Part shown: piece by piece, positions 1 through 5,781 of the stretch
Numbering within the stretch: the first letter of the stretch is position 1
Layout of the letters: each line of letters begins with the position of its first letter
Source of the DNA: Anaerolineaceae bacterium
GTDB lineage: Bacteria > Chloroflexota > Anaerolineae > JAAYZQ01
Direction of reading: 5' to 3'
Assembly: GCA_012514775.1 (NCBI GenBank)
Contig: JAAYZQ010000337.1
Location: 1 to 6,911, forward strand
DNA length: 6,911 bases
Program-made: the position numbers and the translations under genes
The notes under the pieces: generated by a model
What the model saw: only the letters and a program-made list of their open reading frames with translations
Told to the model about the DNA's origin: nothing
Database searches by the model: none

Positions 1-2
1 CC

Positions 3-629
3 TCACTCATCTCGCGGGAGGACGTCCGCCGGGAGCTGATGAGCGCGGACTGGGTGTCGCTGAAGGTGGATGCCGTTGATTCGGCCATCTGGCGACAGAA
101 CGACCGCCCCCATCGTAGCCTGCACCTGTCCCCGATCCTGGAGGGCCTCCTTGCGTTTGCCGGGCATTATGGCGGAGAGTTGGTGACAGAGACCATGCTC
201 GTGGCCGGTGTCAACGATGGCCCACGACACTTGCGGGGGTTGGCCGCCTTTCTGGCACGCCTGCAGCCGGATCGCGCCTACCTGTCCATCCCGACTCGCC
301 CGCCGGCCGAGCCGTGGGTGCAAGCGCCCGCTGAGGAAGTCGTAAACCGCGCGTACCACATTCTCAGGGAAGAGGTGTCAAAGGTGGAATACCTCATCGG
401 CTATGAAGGGAATGCCTTTGCCTTCACCGGCGACGTGGAGCAGGACCTGCTGAGTATCACCGCCGTTCATCCGATGCGCGAGGATGCCGTGAGCGATTAC
501 CTGGCCCGGGCCGGCGCGGGGTGGACAGCGGTGCAGCGGCTGGTGGCCGAGGGCCAACTAGCCGCAGTCAAGTACCGCGAACACGCCTTCTACCTGAGAA
601 AGCTACAATCGCCCCGTCGAGACGCATGA
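3..629 (+). CDS. Radical SAM family protein (COG0731-like), C-terminal part only
   Basis: The frame is open from the first complete codon at base 3 to the TGA at 627-629, giving 208 residues; the true start lies upstream of the window. The visible part shows a radical SAM barrel end typical of COG0731 (wyosine-synthetase-like Fe-S oxidoreductases): ADWVSLKVDAVD, then NDRPHRSL, then ELVTETMLVAGVND, then a PDRAYLSIPTRPP strand. The CxxxCxxC cluster that would hold the 4Fe-4S/SAM site must lie upstream and cannot be checked. The last 70 or so residues (HPMREDAVSDYL ... LVAEGQLAAVKY ... FYLRKL) look like a small winged-helix domain appended to the barrel. The first in-frame ATG in the window (39) is internal to this conserved region, so it is not the start. 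The substrate is unknown. The universal stress gene follows 22 bp downstream and may be co-transcribed. Confidence 0.82.
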   Translation, partial: SLISREDVRRELMSADWVSLKVDAVDSAIWRQNDRPHRSLHLSPILEGLLAFAGHYGGELVTETMLVAGVNDGPRHLRGLAAFLARLQPDRAYLSIPTRPPAEPWVQAPAEEVVNRAYHILREEVSKVEYLIGYEGNAFAFTGDVEQDLLSITAVHPMREDAVSDYLARAGAGWTAVQRLVAEGQLAAVKYREHAFYLRKLQSPRRDA

Positions 630-640
630 GATCTTGCAGA

Positions 641-646
641 AAGGAG
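641..646 (+). promoter_or_regulatory. Ribosome binding site fixing the universal stress protein start
   Basis: AAGGAG lies 5 nt before the ATG at 652. It selects this ATG over the in-frame TTG at 634, which lies upstream of the Shine-Dalgarno sequence. Confidence 0.7.
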
Positions 647-651
647 AAAAA

Positions 652-1563
652 ATGGCAACGCGAATCCTGGTTCCGTTGGATGGGTCGCCCTTGGCAGAGC
701 AGGCACTCGGCTGTGCCCACGCACTGGCACGGGGACTGCCGGCCGAACTGATTCTGTTCCGCGCCGTCTGGATCCCGCCTGACGTCCGGGAGCTGCTGAA
801 CGAGTCACCCGTGGAGTTGAACACTATCCTGGCGCAGGCAAAGACCGAAGCGGATGAGTACCTGCGCGGGCTGAAGGAGCAACTGGGGAAGCTCGGCCTG
901 GACGTTCGCTCTGTGGTGCGAGAGGGGCCGGCGGCGGAGGCTATCCTGGAGTACGCCATGGGGGAAAAAGTCGACCAGATCGTCATGGCAACCCATGGCT
1001 ACAGCGGCTTCAAGCGTTGGACGCACGGCAGCGTGGCCGAGCGGGTGTTACAGGCAACCGAGGTGCCGCTCCTTCTCGTTCGGGCCGATGAGCGAGGCGT
1101 TGCGCAAAGTTGGCAGCAGCCGGCACACTGCCGGCGAATCCTGGCACCGTTGGACGGCTCTCCCACGGCAGAGCAGATCTTGCCAACCTTGACCCCTGTC
1201 GTCCGGGCCATGGGTGCCAACCTGACCCTTTTCCAGGTTCCCATCGCCTACAGCTCCGGAGCGATGACAGGCGAATTGTATCTCCCCCTTCAGGGGGTGC
1301 TTGAGACGGCGGAAGATGAGTCGCGGGCGTATCTGGGTGCTGTTGCCGGCCGCCTGGCGGCGCAGGGGCTGGATGTGACCACGGCGATAGCCAACGGCTC
1401 CGTGGCGAACTGCATCATCGAGTACGCCGAGGCCAATCGGGTGGACTTGATCGCCATGTGCACCCACGGCCGGACAGGCCTGGCGCGATGGGCATTGGGC
1501 AGCGTCGCCGATCGGATCCTACGGGCGGGTAGTACCCCGATCTTGCTCGTACGAGCCCGGTGA
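652..1563 (+). CDS. Tandem-domain universal stress protein (UspA family)
   Basis: The 303-residue protein has two complete Usp domains, roughly residues 1-150 and 160-303. Each starts with the family strand (RILVPLDGSP at 4-13; RILAPLDGSP at 162-171). Each ends with the nucleotide-binding loop: ATHG then nine residues then GS (113-127), and CTHG then nine residues then GS (270-284). The family pattern is G-x2-G-x9-G-S/T; in both domains the first Gly is replaced (Ala113, Cys270), a common variant, so ATP binding is likely but not certain. Known Usp proteins are cytoplasmic, bind ATP/AMP and accumulate under starvation, oxidative or energy stress. Tandem copies form an internal pseudo-dimer. 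It may share a transcript with the radical SAM gene; no convincing separate promoter was found. The exact role is unknown. Confidence 0.92.
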   Translation: MATRILVPLDGSPLAEQALGCAHALARGLPAELILFRAVWIPPDVRELLNESPVELNTILAQAKTEADEYLRGLKEQLGKLGLDVRSVVREGPAAEAILEYAMGEKVDQIVMATHGYSGFKRWTHGSVAERVLQATEVPLLLVRADERGVAQSWQQPAHCRRILAPLDGSPTAEQILPTLTPVVRAMGANLTLFQVPIAYSSGAMTGELYLPLQGVLETAEDESRAYLGAVAGRLAAQGLDVTTAIANGSVANCIIEYAEANRVDLIAMCTHGRTGLARWALGSVADRILRAGSTPILLVRAR

Positions 1564-1599
1564 TGGTTCATGGATCGTAACAGGAGATTTTGTTCAGCA

Positions 1600-1625
1600 C
1601 TCGCGCCTTTTCCTTCGGGCGTGAG
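1600..1625 (+). terminator. Possible terminator-like hairpin after the stress-protein gene
   Basis: CTCGCGCC (1600-1607) can pair with GGCGTGAG (1618-1625) as 8 bp including one G-U, with a 10-nt loop. It lies 37 nt after the stop codon. No U-tract follows, so it is at best a weak or factor-dependent terminator, or a 3' end stabiliser. Confidence 0.3.
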
Positions 1626-1746
1626 CGGGACGACGACCGGGCGGCTGCCGTCTGGCTTTACTTTCGTGCCTTCAACGCTTGCCGCGCCACGTGCCGGCGG
1701 TGGGTATGGTCGTGCGAAAGCGAGAGGGGAAGATAGAGTTGATCCA

Positions 1747-1765
1747 CTCTGCCGAGGAAGCAGAG
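1747..1765 (+). repeat. Small inverted repeat upstream of the Fur-family gene
   Basis: CTCTGC (1747-1752) and GCAGAG (1760-1765) are perfect 6-bp arms around a 7-nt spacer, ending 36 bp before the ATG at 1802. It could be an operator or a 5' leader hairpin. It does not match an A/T-rich classical Fur box. Confidence 0.3.
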
Positions 1766-1790
1766 ATTCGTTCGCTGAACAGGGATCAGA

Positions 1791-1798
1791 AAGGGGAG
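1791..1798 (+). promoter_or_regulatory. Ribosome binding site fixing the Fur-family start
   Basis: AAGGGGAG lies 3 nt before the ATG at 1802. The upstream in-frame candidates at 1679 (TTG) and 1706 (ATG) have nothing comparable. Confidence 0.6.
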
Positions 1799-1801
1799 AG
1801 A

Positions 1802-2260
1802 ATGGTCCGTACCAGAGGCCTGCGTGAGACACTGCATACCAGCGGCCGCCGGCTCACCCGTCAACGCCGGCTGGTGCTCCGGGTGCTGGAAGAAAGCAGA
1901 GAGCACCTGGACGCCGAGAGGCTCTACGACCTGGCGACATCCTTGGATCCCAATATTAGCCTGGCGACGGTGTATCGCACCCTGGCCATTCTTAAAGAGA
2001 TGGGACTGGTGGAGGAACACCGACTGGGTGAAGGGCACGCCCACTTTGAGGCAACCCGAAGCACTCCTCATTATCACTTTACGTGCACTGCGTGCGGCCG
2101 CGTGATCGAGTTTGATGCACCGCAGGTTGCAGAGGTCGTTGAGCGCCTGAGCAAGCAGAGAGGGCTACAGGTCACCGGTGCCCACCTCCTCGTCACGGGG
2201 CGGTGTACCCGCTGCCAGGACGAGGAGGAAGCAGTTCCGGAGAAGGAGCCGCAGTCATAA
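1802..2260 (+). CDS. Fur-family metal-responsive transcriptional regulator
   Basis: The 152-residue protein matches the usual Fur-family length. The N-terminal winged helix spans about residues 10-85, with the recognition helix SLATVYRTLAIL at 53-64. The C-terminal dimerisation and metal domain starts near HYHFTCTACGRVIEFD (90-105). Two CxxC pairs, Cys95/Cys98 and Cys135/Cys138, form the expected structural zinc site. By alignment to the family, the regulatory metal site would be His35, Glu83, His90, His92 and Glu103. Fur- and Zur-type proteins carry Glu at the last position, whereas the peroxide sensor PerR carries Asp, so PerR-like peroxide sensing is less likely. Family members repress metal uptake or stress genes when metal-loaded. 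Iron, zinc or manganese specificity cannot be told from the sequence. The tail (EEEAVPEKEPQS) is acidic and probably disordered. Confidence 0.9.
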   Translation: MVRTRGLRETLHTSGRRLTRQRRLVLRVLEESREHLDAERLYDLATSLDPNISLATVYRTLAILKEMGLVEEHRLGEGHAHFEATRSTPHYHFTCTACGRVIEFDAPQVAEVVERLSKQRGLQVTGAHLLVTGRCTRCQDEEEAVPEKEPQS

Positions 2261-2335
2261 CCCGAAAACAGGGCCGACAAAAGGAATCAGGTGGAGCCAC
2301 CAATTTGCGGTCCAGGATATCGGGCAATAGAACAT

Positions 2336-2364
2336 TTGAGCGACCACGTTTTTTGTGGTACAAT
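2336..2364 (+). promoter_or_regulatory. Extended -10 promoter of the helicase gene, predicting a leaderless mRNA
   Basis: TTGAGC (-35, 2336-2341), a 17-nt spacer and TACAAT (-10, 2359-2364) preceded by TGG, an extended -10. The -10 box ends 6 nt before the ATG at 2371, so the usual start distance puts the first transcribed base on or next to the A of the ATG. No Shine-Dalgarno sequence lies between them. ACCAC (2343-2347) and GTGGT (2355-2359) form an inverted repeat around 7 nt inside the spacer and could be an operator. Confidence 0.72.
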
Positions 2365-2370
2365 GCTTGT

Positions 2371-4827
2371 ATGGACACGGCGACTTTTCTGAAGCAGCTT
2401 GCCAGCCTGCCCGGCTACAAGGGCCAGGTGGTGCACGTGGAGCACTTGCCGGCGCGCAAGGCGCGCTACGGGCAACTGGAGCGGCCCTTGCCTGGGCCCC
2501 TCCAGTCGGCGCTAAAGCGTGTAGGCGCCGAGCGGCTGTACAGCCACCAGGCCCAGGCCATCAACGCCGCCCGCCGCGGCCAGCACCTGATCCTGGCCAC
2601 GGGCACGGCCAGTGGCAAGACGCTGGCCTACAACGTGCCGGTCCTGGAAGCCATCGTCGCCGACCGCAACGCCCGGGCCCTCTACCTTTTTCCCACCAAA
2701 GCGCTGGCCCAGGACCAGCTCCGTAGCCTGGCGGCCCTGACCGAGGGCGACGTAAGGAGCATCCGCTTCGGCACCTACGATGGCGACACGCCCCAGGCGG
2801 CCCGCAGCCGGCTGCGGCGCGAGGCGAGCATTCTGCTGACCAATCCCGACATGCTCCACGTCGGCATCCTGCCCAACCACAACCTGTGGGCCGGTTTTTT
2901 CGCCAACTTGCGCTTCGTGGTCGTTGACGAGGCGCACGTCTACCGCGGGGTTTTTGGCTCCCACGTAGCCAATGTCCTGCGGCGGCTGTGGCGCGTGTGC
3001 GCCCGTTACGGCGCTGCGCCGCAGATCATTGCCTGTTCGGCCACCATCGCCAATCCCGGCGAGCACCTGCACCGGCTGGCGGGCATCGAGCCAGTGGTCA
3101 TCGACGACGACGGCGCGCCGGCCAGCGCCCGCGATTTCGTCCTGTGGAACCCGCCCTTTGTCGACGCGGCCCGGACGGCGCGGCGCAGCGCCAACATCGA
3201 GGCGGCGCGCCTCCTGGCGCAACTGGTGCAGTCCGGCGTGCGTACCATCGCCTTCAGCCGCGCCCGCCGCGTGGCCGAGCTGATCCTGCTCTATGCCAGG
3301 CGCATCCTCCAGGACCAGGCCCCCGCCTTGGTCGACCGCATCCGGGCCTATCGGGCCGGCTACCGGCCCGAGCAGCGCCGCGAGATCGAGCACGGCCTGC
3401 GGGCGGGGGGCAATTTGCTGGGTGTCACGGCCACCTCCGCCCTGGAGCTGGGCATCGACATCGGCGACCTGGACGCGTCGCTCCTGGTGGGCTATCCGGG
3501 CACCATCGCCAGCCTGTGGCAGCAGGCCGGGCGGGCGGGCCGCGGCACGCGCCAGGCGTTGTCGCTGCTCATCGCCCAGGACAATCCCCTGGATCAGTAC
3601 TTCATGCGGCATCCGCGGGACCTCTTTGGCCGGCCCCACGAGCACGCCCTCATCGATCCGTCGAACCCCTACGTGCTGGAGCAGCACCTGCCCTGCGCCG
3701 CCCACGAGTCTCCCCTGTCGCGCGGTGCGGAGGAGGGCGAGGTGGCCCCTGTCTTCCAGGAGAGCTGGGGGGCGAGGGCCAGTCCGCGCCGGGCGCTGCC
3801 CGGCGGGCGTAGGGGAGGGCGTGCCGTCGCGTCGAGGGCGCGGGCACCGCGGACGCCGGGCGCCAGCCTGCCAACCGGCCTGGCAGCCGGTGACGACGAA
3901 GATCTGTTCGGCCCCGGCTTTGTGAGCGCCATGGTCACGCTGGAGGACAGCGGCCGGCTGATCTACCAGGGTGACCGCTGGTACGCCCCGGCCGGCTCCT
4001 ATCCGGCGGAAGACGTCTCCCTGCGTGCCCTGGCCGGCTCGCGGGTGGCCCTGCTCAATGCCGCCGATGGGTTCCGCATCATGGAAGAGATCGAGGCCAC
4101 CTCGGCCCTGTTTCGCGTCCATCCCGGGGCGATCTACCTGCACCAGGGCGAGTCGTTCGTGGTGCGCGAGCTGGACCTGGACATCGGGCACGCCATCCTG
4201 GAGCCGGCACAGGTCAACCACTACACCCAGCCCCGCGAGATCAATGACGTGCGCATCGTCCGTTCGCTGGCACACAAACAGTTCGACGGCGCCACGACCT
4301 ATCTTGGCACGCTGCGGGTCACGCAGCAGGTCATCGGCTACCGGCGCATCCAGCAGTTCCGCGAAGAGGTCCTGAGCGTGGTCGACCTGGACCTGCCGTC
4401 GCAGACCTTTGAGACGGTGGGCGTGTGGTGGGACGTGCCCGAGGCCATCATCCAGCAGGTGCGGCGCAGGCGCCTGGACCTGGCGGGCGGGCTGCACGCC
4501 ATGGAGCACGCGGCCATCGGCCTGCTGCCCCTTTTTGCCATGTGCGACCGCTGGGACATTGGCGGGCTGTCTACCCCCCGGCACCCCGACACAGAGGCGG
4601 CCCAGGTCTTTATCTACGACGCCTTTCCGGGCGGCGTCGGCATCGCCGAAAAGGGGTTCGAGCTGGTCGCCGACCTGTGGCGGGCGACCCACGACGCCGT
4701 GCGAGACTGCCCCTGCGAGGACGGCTGCCCCAGTTGCATCCAGAGCCCAAAGTGCGGCTCGAACAACGAACCCCTGGACAAGCAGGCCGCCATCCTGATC
4801 CTGGCCGAACTCCTCAAACGCTCGTAG
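2371..4827 (+). CDS. DEAH-box helicase with C-terminal zinc cluster (MrfA/YprA-like, COG1205)
   Basis: An 818-residue superfamily 2 helicase. Motifs in order: Q-like LYSHQAQAI (56-64), motif I ATGTASGKT (76-84), Ia PTKAL (108-112), II DEAH (186-189), III SAT (223-225), V TSALELGIDIG (355-365), VI QQAGRAGRG (384-392). The C-terminal region ends in the DUF1998/MZB cysteine cluster, Cys780, 782, 786, 789 and 795, within CPCEDGCPSC and the following CGSNNEPLDK. Characterised MrfA of Bacillus subtilis is a 3'-5' DNA helicase in mitomycin-lesion excision repair; the same role here is inference. The ATG at 2371 is chosen because the COG1205 N-terminus begins here and the promoter abuts it. The open frame back to 2203 overlaps the Fur gene. 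Residues about 450-507 are a low-complexity insertion, making the protein longer than Bacillus MrfA. It is convergent with the DedA gene. Confidence 0.9.
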   Translation: MDTATFLKQLASLPGYKGQVVHVEHLPARKARYGQLERPLPGPLQSALKRVGAERLYSHQAQAINAARRGQHLILATGTASGKTLAYNVPVLEAIVADRNARALYLFPTKALAQDQLRSLAALTEGDVRSIRFGTYDGDTPQAARSRLRREASILLTNPDMLHVGILPNHNLWAGFFANLRFVVVDEAHVYRGVFGSHVANVLRRLWRVCARYGAAPQIIACSATIANPGEHLHRLAGIEPVVIDDDGAPASARDFVLWNPPFVDAARTARRSANIEAARLLAQLVQSGVRTIAFSRARRVAELILLYARRILQDQAPALVDRIRAYRAGYRPEQRREIEHGLRAGGNLLGVTATSALELGIDIGDLDASLLVGYPGTIASLWQQAGRAGRGTRQALSLLIAQDNPLDQYFMRHPRDLFGRPHEHALIDPSNPYVLEQHLPCAAHESPLSRGAEEGEVAPVFQESWGARASPRRALPGGRRGGRAVASRARAPRTPGASLPTGLAAGDDEDLFGPGFVSAMVTLEDSGRLIYQGDRWYAPAGSYPAEDVSLRALAGSRVALLNAADGFRIMEEIEATSALFRVHPGAIYLHQGESFVVRELDLDIGHAILEPAQVNHYTQPREINDVRIVRSLAHKQFDGATTYLGTLRVTQQVIGYRRIQQFREEVLSVVDLDLPSQTFETVGVWWDVPEAIIQQVRRRRLDLAGGLHAMEHAAIGLLPLFAMCDRWDIGGLSTPRHPDTEAAQVFIYDAFPGGVGIAEKGFELVADLWRATHDAVRDCPCEDGCPSCIQSPKCGSNNEPLDKQAAILILAELLKRS
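3710..3894 (+). repeat. In-frame low-complexity insertion inside the helicase gene, possible small repeat element
   Basis: Between the conserved LPCAAHESPL block and the conserved DEDLFGPGF block, the frame encodes about 58 Arg/Gly/Ala-rich residues (SRGAEEGEV ... LPGGRRGGRAV ... TGLAAG). Codons such as AGG and GGA are enriched here compared with flanking gene segments. CTCCCCT (3710-3716) and AGGGGAG (3811-3817) are perfect 7-bp inverted ends around a 108-bp core, recalling the small palindromic repeats often read in frame as SPLSRGAGEG-like peptides. The boundaries are approximate. Confidence 0.45.
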
Positions 4828-4859
4828 ATCCTCCAGGCCTGGCCGGCTCGGGCGCCGGG
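4828..4859. other. Convergent junction with GC-rich palindromes
   Basis: The 32-bp gap between the converging helicase and DedA genes contains the perfect palindrome CCAGGCCTGG (4833-4842) and a 5-bp hairpin CCGGC/GCCGG (4843-4847 and 4854-4858, 6-nt loop). No U-tract follows in either direction. It may act as a weak bidirectional terminator. Confidence 0.3.
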
Positions 4860-5510
4860 CTAGTCCTCCACGGTTTGTGAGAGGGGGGACCTGCCAGGTG
4901 GCGCGGGCGCGCTGGATTCCTGGCGTGCTGCACCCCGGGCCAGCAGGTTGATGACATAGAATCCGCCGACGAGGAGAACGGAGAACGCCACCACGGCCAG
5001 CTCGAAATACTGATCGAGAAAGACCTTGACGGACTCGCCAAAGATGAGGATCACCAATCCTACCAGGAAAAAGCGGCCACCCCGCCCAATCGCCGAAGCC
5101 AGCATAAAGCGCTTCAGGTCGAGTCCGAACGCTCCCGCAGAGATGGAAAAGAGCTTGTAGGGAATGGGCGTAAAGCCTGCGAGGCCCACTGCCCAGACGT
5201 CGTAGCGCCTGTAGTAGTTTTGTACCAGGCTGACCTTTTCCTGCTTGAAAAAACGTTGGAGCAACGGGCGTCCACCTTTGTCGCCGATGTAGTAGCCCAG
5301 GAGCCCGCCGGCCAGCGAGCCGCCTGTCGCAATAGCCGCGAACAGCAACGCCCAGGCCGTCCTGGCCAGTGCCAGAGGGATCAACAATACGTCCGGCGGT
5401 ACCGGAAAAAACGACGATTCGGCAAAAGCGATGGCAAAGAGCGCCACACCTCCATAAGGAGACGCCGCCCAGCCAGCCGTCCACTCTATCAGGTTCCGCA
5501 ATAACTCCAT
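4860..5510 (-). CDS. DedA/VTT-domain (YqaA-like) integral membrane protein
   Basis: The 216-residue protein has several hydrophobic segments, roughly residues 20-48, 52-73, 105-128, 147-158 and 170-192, with a short polar C-terminal tail. The DedA/VTT hallmarks are an acidic residue before a proline-rich re-entrant turn (ESSFFPVPPD, 31-40), GYYIGDKGG (72-80), TPIPYKL (114-120) and the basic motif IGRGGRFF (141-148). Characterised DedA proteins affect membrane potential and envelope integrity, and some move undecaprenyl phosphate or other lipids across the membrane; the substrate here is unknown. AGGAGA at 5520-5525 lies 9 nt before the ATG. The gene has its own promoter at 5697-5725 and a long structured leader, so its regulation is probably at the RNA level. 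It is convergent with the helicase. Confidence 0.85.
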   Translation of the reverse strand: MELLRNLIEWTAGWAASPYGGVALFAIAFAESSFFPVPPDVLLIPLALARTAWALLFAAIATGGSLAGGLLGYYIGDKGGRPLLQRFFKQEKVSLVQNYYRRYDVWAVGLAGFTPIPYKLFSISAGAFGLDLKRFMLASAIGRGGRFFLVGLVILIFGESVKVFLDQYFELAVVAFSVLLVGGFYVINLLARGAARQESSAPAPPGRSPLSQTVED

Positions 5511-5543
5511 GCTCGTGCTTCTCCTGGTTCAATGCTGCCTGGT

Positions 5544-5690
5544 ACTGAATGACCAGCCACTGGTAGACAAACGAAAAGCCAACACCTGCCCCCTTTGGGC
5601 ATCGTGTTGGCTTACCTGGCGGCTGATCTGCTCCCTGTAGGGGAGCCTATCCTCCTCCCTGTCCGCCACCCAGTGGCTATTCAGTTGCGC
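5544..5690 (-). promoter_or_regulatory. Structured 5' leader RNA of the DedA gene, predicted three-way junction
   Basis: Coordinates are on the + strand and the RNA reads leftward from about 5690. P1: 5679-5685 pairs with 5544-5550 (7 bp, ACTGAAT/ATTCAGT) and 5670-5678 pairs with 5555-5563 (9 bp, AGCCACTGG/CCAGTGGCT), with a single 4-nt bulge at 5551-5554. P2: 5663-5668 pairs with 5617-5622 (TGGCGG/CCGCCA), one nucleotide from P1. P2 holds either the hairpin GCTCCC/GGGAGC (5630-5635, 5641-5646) or the competing CTCCC/GGGAG (5655-5659 with 5641-5645). P3 is the terminator-like hairpin at 5576-5613. Alternatively both P1 arms fold locally: GCCAC/GTGGC (5665-5669, 5673-5677) and ACCAG/CTGGT (5552-5556, 5560-5564), each with a 3-nt loop. 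The Shine-Dalgarno sequence at 5520-5525 lies outside P1. I recognise no known riboswitch class. Confidence 0.6.
5576..5613 (-). terminator. Terminator-like hairpin inside the DedA leader
   Basis: A perfect 10-bp inverted repeat (AAGCCAACAC/GTGTTGGCTT, 5576-5585 and 5604-5613) has an apical 5-bp stem TGCCC/GGGCA (5587-5591, 5597-5601) closed by a 5-nt loop. Read on the - strand, the stem is followed by a U-rich tail, UUUUCGUUUGUCU, as expected of an intrinsic terminator. It lies between the predicted start near 5690 and the coding region, so it could attenuate DedA expression. Confidence 0.6.
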
Positions 5691-5696
5691 GACAGG

Positions 5697-5725
5697 AGTC
5701 TAACACAAAAGGGCAGGCCTGTCAA
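5697..5725 (-). promoter_or_regulatory. Sigma70-like promoter of the DedA gene
   Basis: On the - strand: TTGACA (5725-5720), a perfect -35; a 17-nt spacer; then TAGACT (5702-5697) preceded by TGT, an extended -10. Predicted transcription start is near 5690, giving a leader of about 180 nt before the ATG at 5510. Confidence 0.72.
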
Positions 5726-5742
5726 TAGATGCCAAACCGGTA

Positions 5743-5762
5743 GGCCGCCATCAGTTGCGGCC
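5743..5762 (-). terminator. Possible terminator hairpin after the DUF2294/MpsC gene
   Basis: GGCCGC (5743-5748) and GCGGCC (5757-5762) pair perfectly around an 8-nt loop, 20 nt after the stop codon on the - strand and just before the DedA promoter. The following sequence has only a short T-rich stretch (CCGGTTTGG), so termination is uncertain. Confidence 0.35.
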
Positions 5763-5781
5763 GTGCACGTAGCCGGAGCCG

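Larger units (their letters stand above)
1564..1801. other. Intergenic gap with hairpins, no supported gene
   Basis: This 238-bp gap separates the stress-protein and Fur-family genes. It contains a hairpin at 1600-1625 and a second at 1747-1765. An open frame of 41 codons runs in frame into the Fur gene from a TTG at 1679, but it lacks a ribosome binding site. I found no convincing sigma70 promoter; the best -35-like hexamer, TTGATC at 1739-1744, has no acceptable -10 partner. Confidence 0.5.

Noticed and set aside
1679..1801. N-terminal extension of the Fur-family protein by 41 codons
   Set aside because: Would exceed the usual family length and lacks a ribosome binding site, while 1802 has a good one.
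1570..1827. Plus-strand open frame of 85 codons between the stress-protein and Fur genes
   Set aside because: No ribosome binding site, compositionally biased (Arg/Gly/Pro), and it overlaps the Fur start.
2203..2370. N-terminal extension of the helicase to an upstream start
   Set aside because: It overlaps the Fur gene, passes through the promoter and precedes the point where family similarity begins.
2512..5532. Minus-strand open frame of 1006 codons antisense to the helicase and overlapping the DedA gene
   Set aside because: It is a mirror of GC-rich codon bias: low-complexity translation, no recognisable domain, and it overlaps two well-supported genes.
5489..5602. Short minus-strand frame of 37 codons beginning in the DedA leader and overlapping the gene start
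   Set aside because: Its ATG has no Shine-Dalgarno sequence and sits inside the terminator-like hairpin; no leader-peptide codon run is visible.
5544..5685. Interpretation of the long inverted repeat as a MITE-like mobile element
   Set aside because: No target-site duplication is visible and the arms align with a promoter and gene start; it remains possible if multiple genomic copies exist.
5617..5690. Resemblance of the DedA leader to a cobalamin riboswitch (CGCAACUG and GCCACUG strings)
   Set aside because: The two strings are only 3 nt apart, and the rest of the conserved B12 core and its order are missing.
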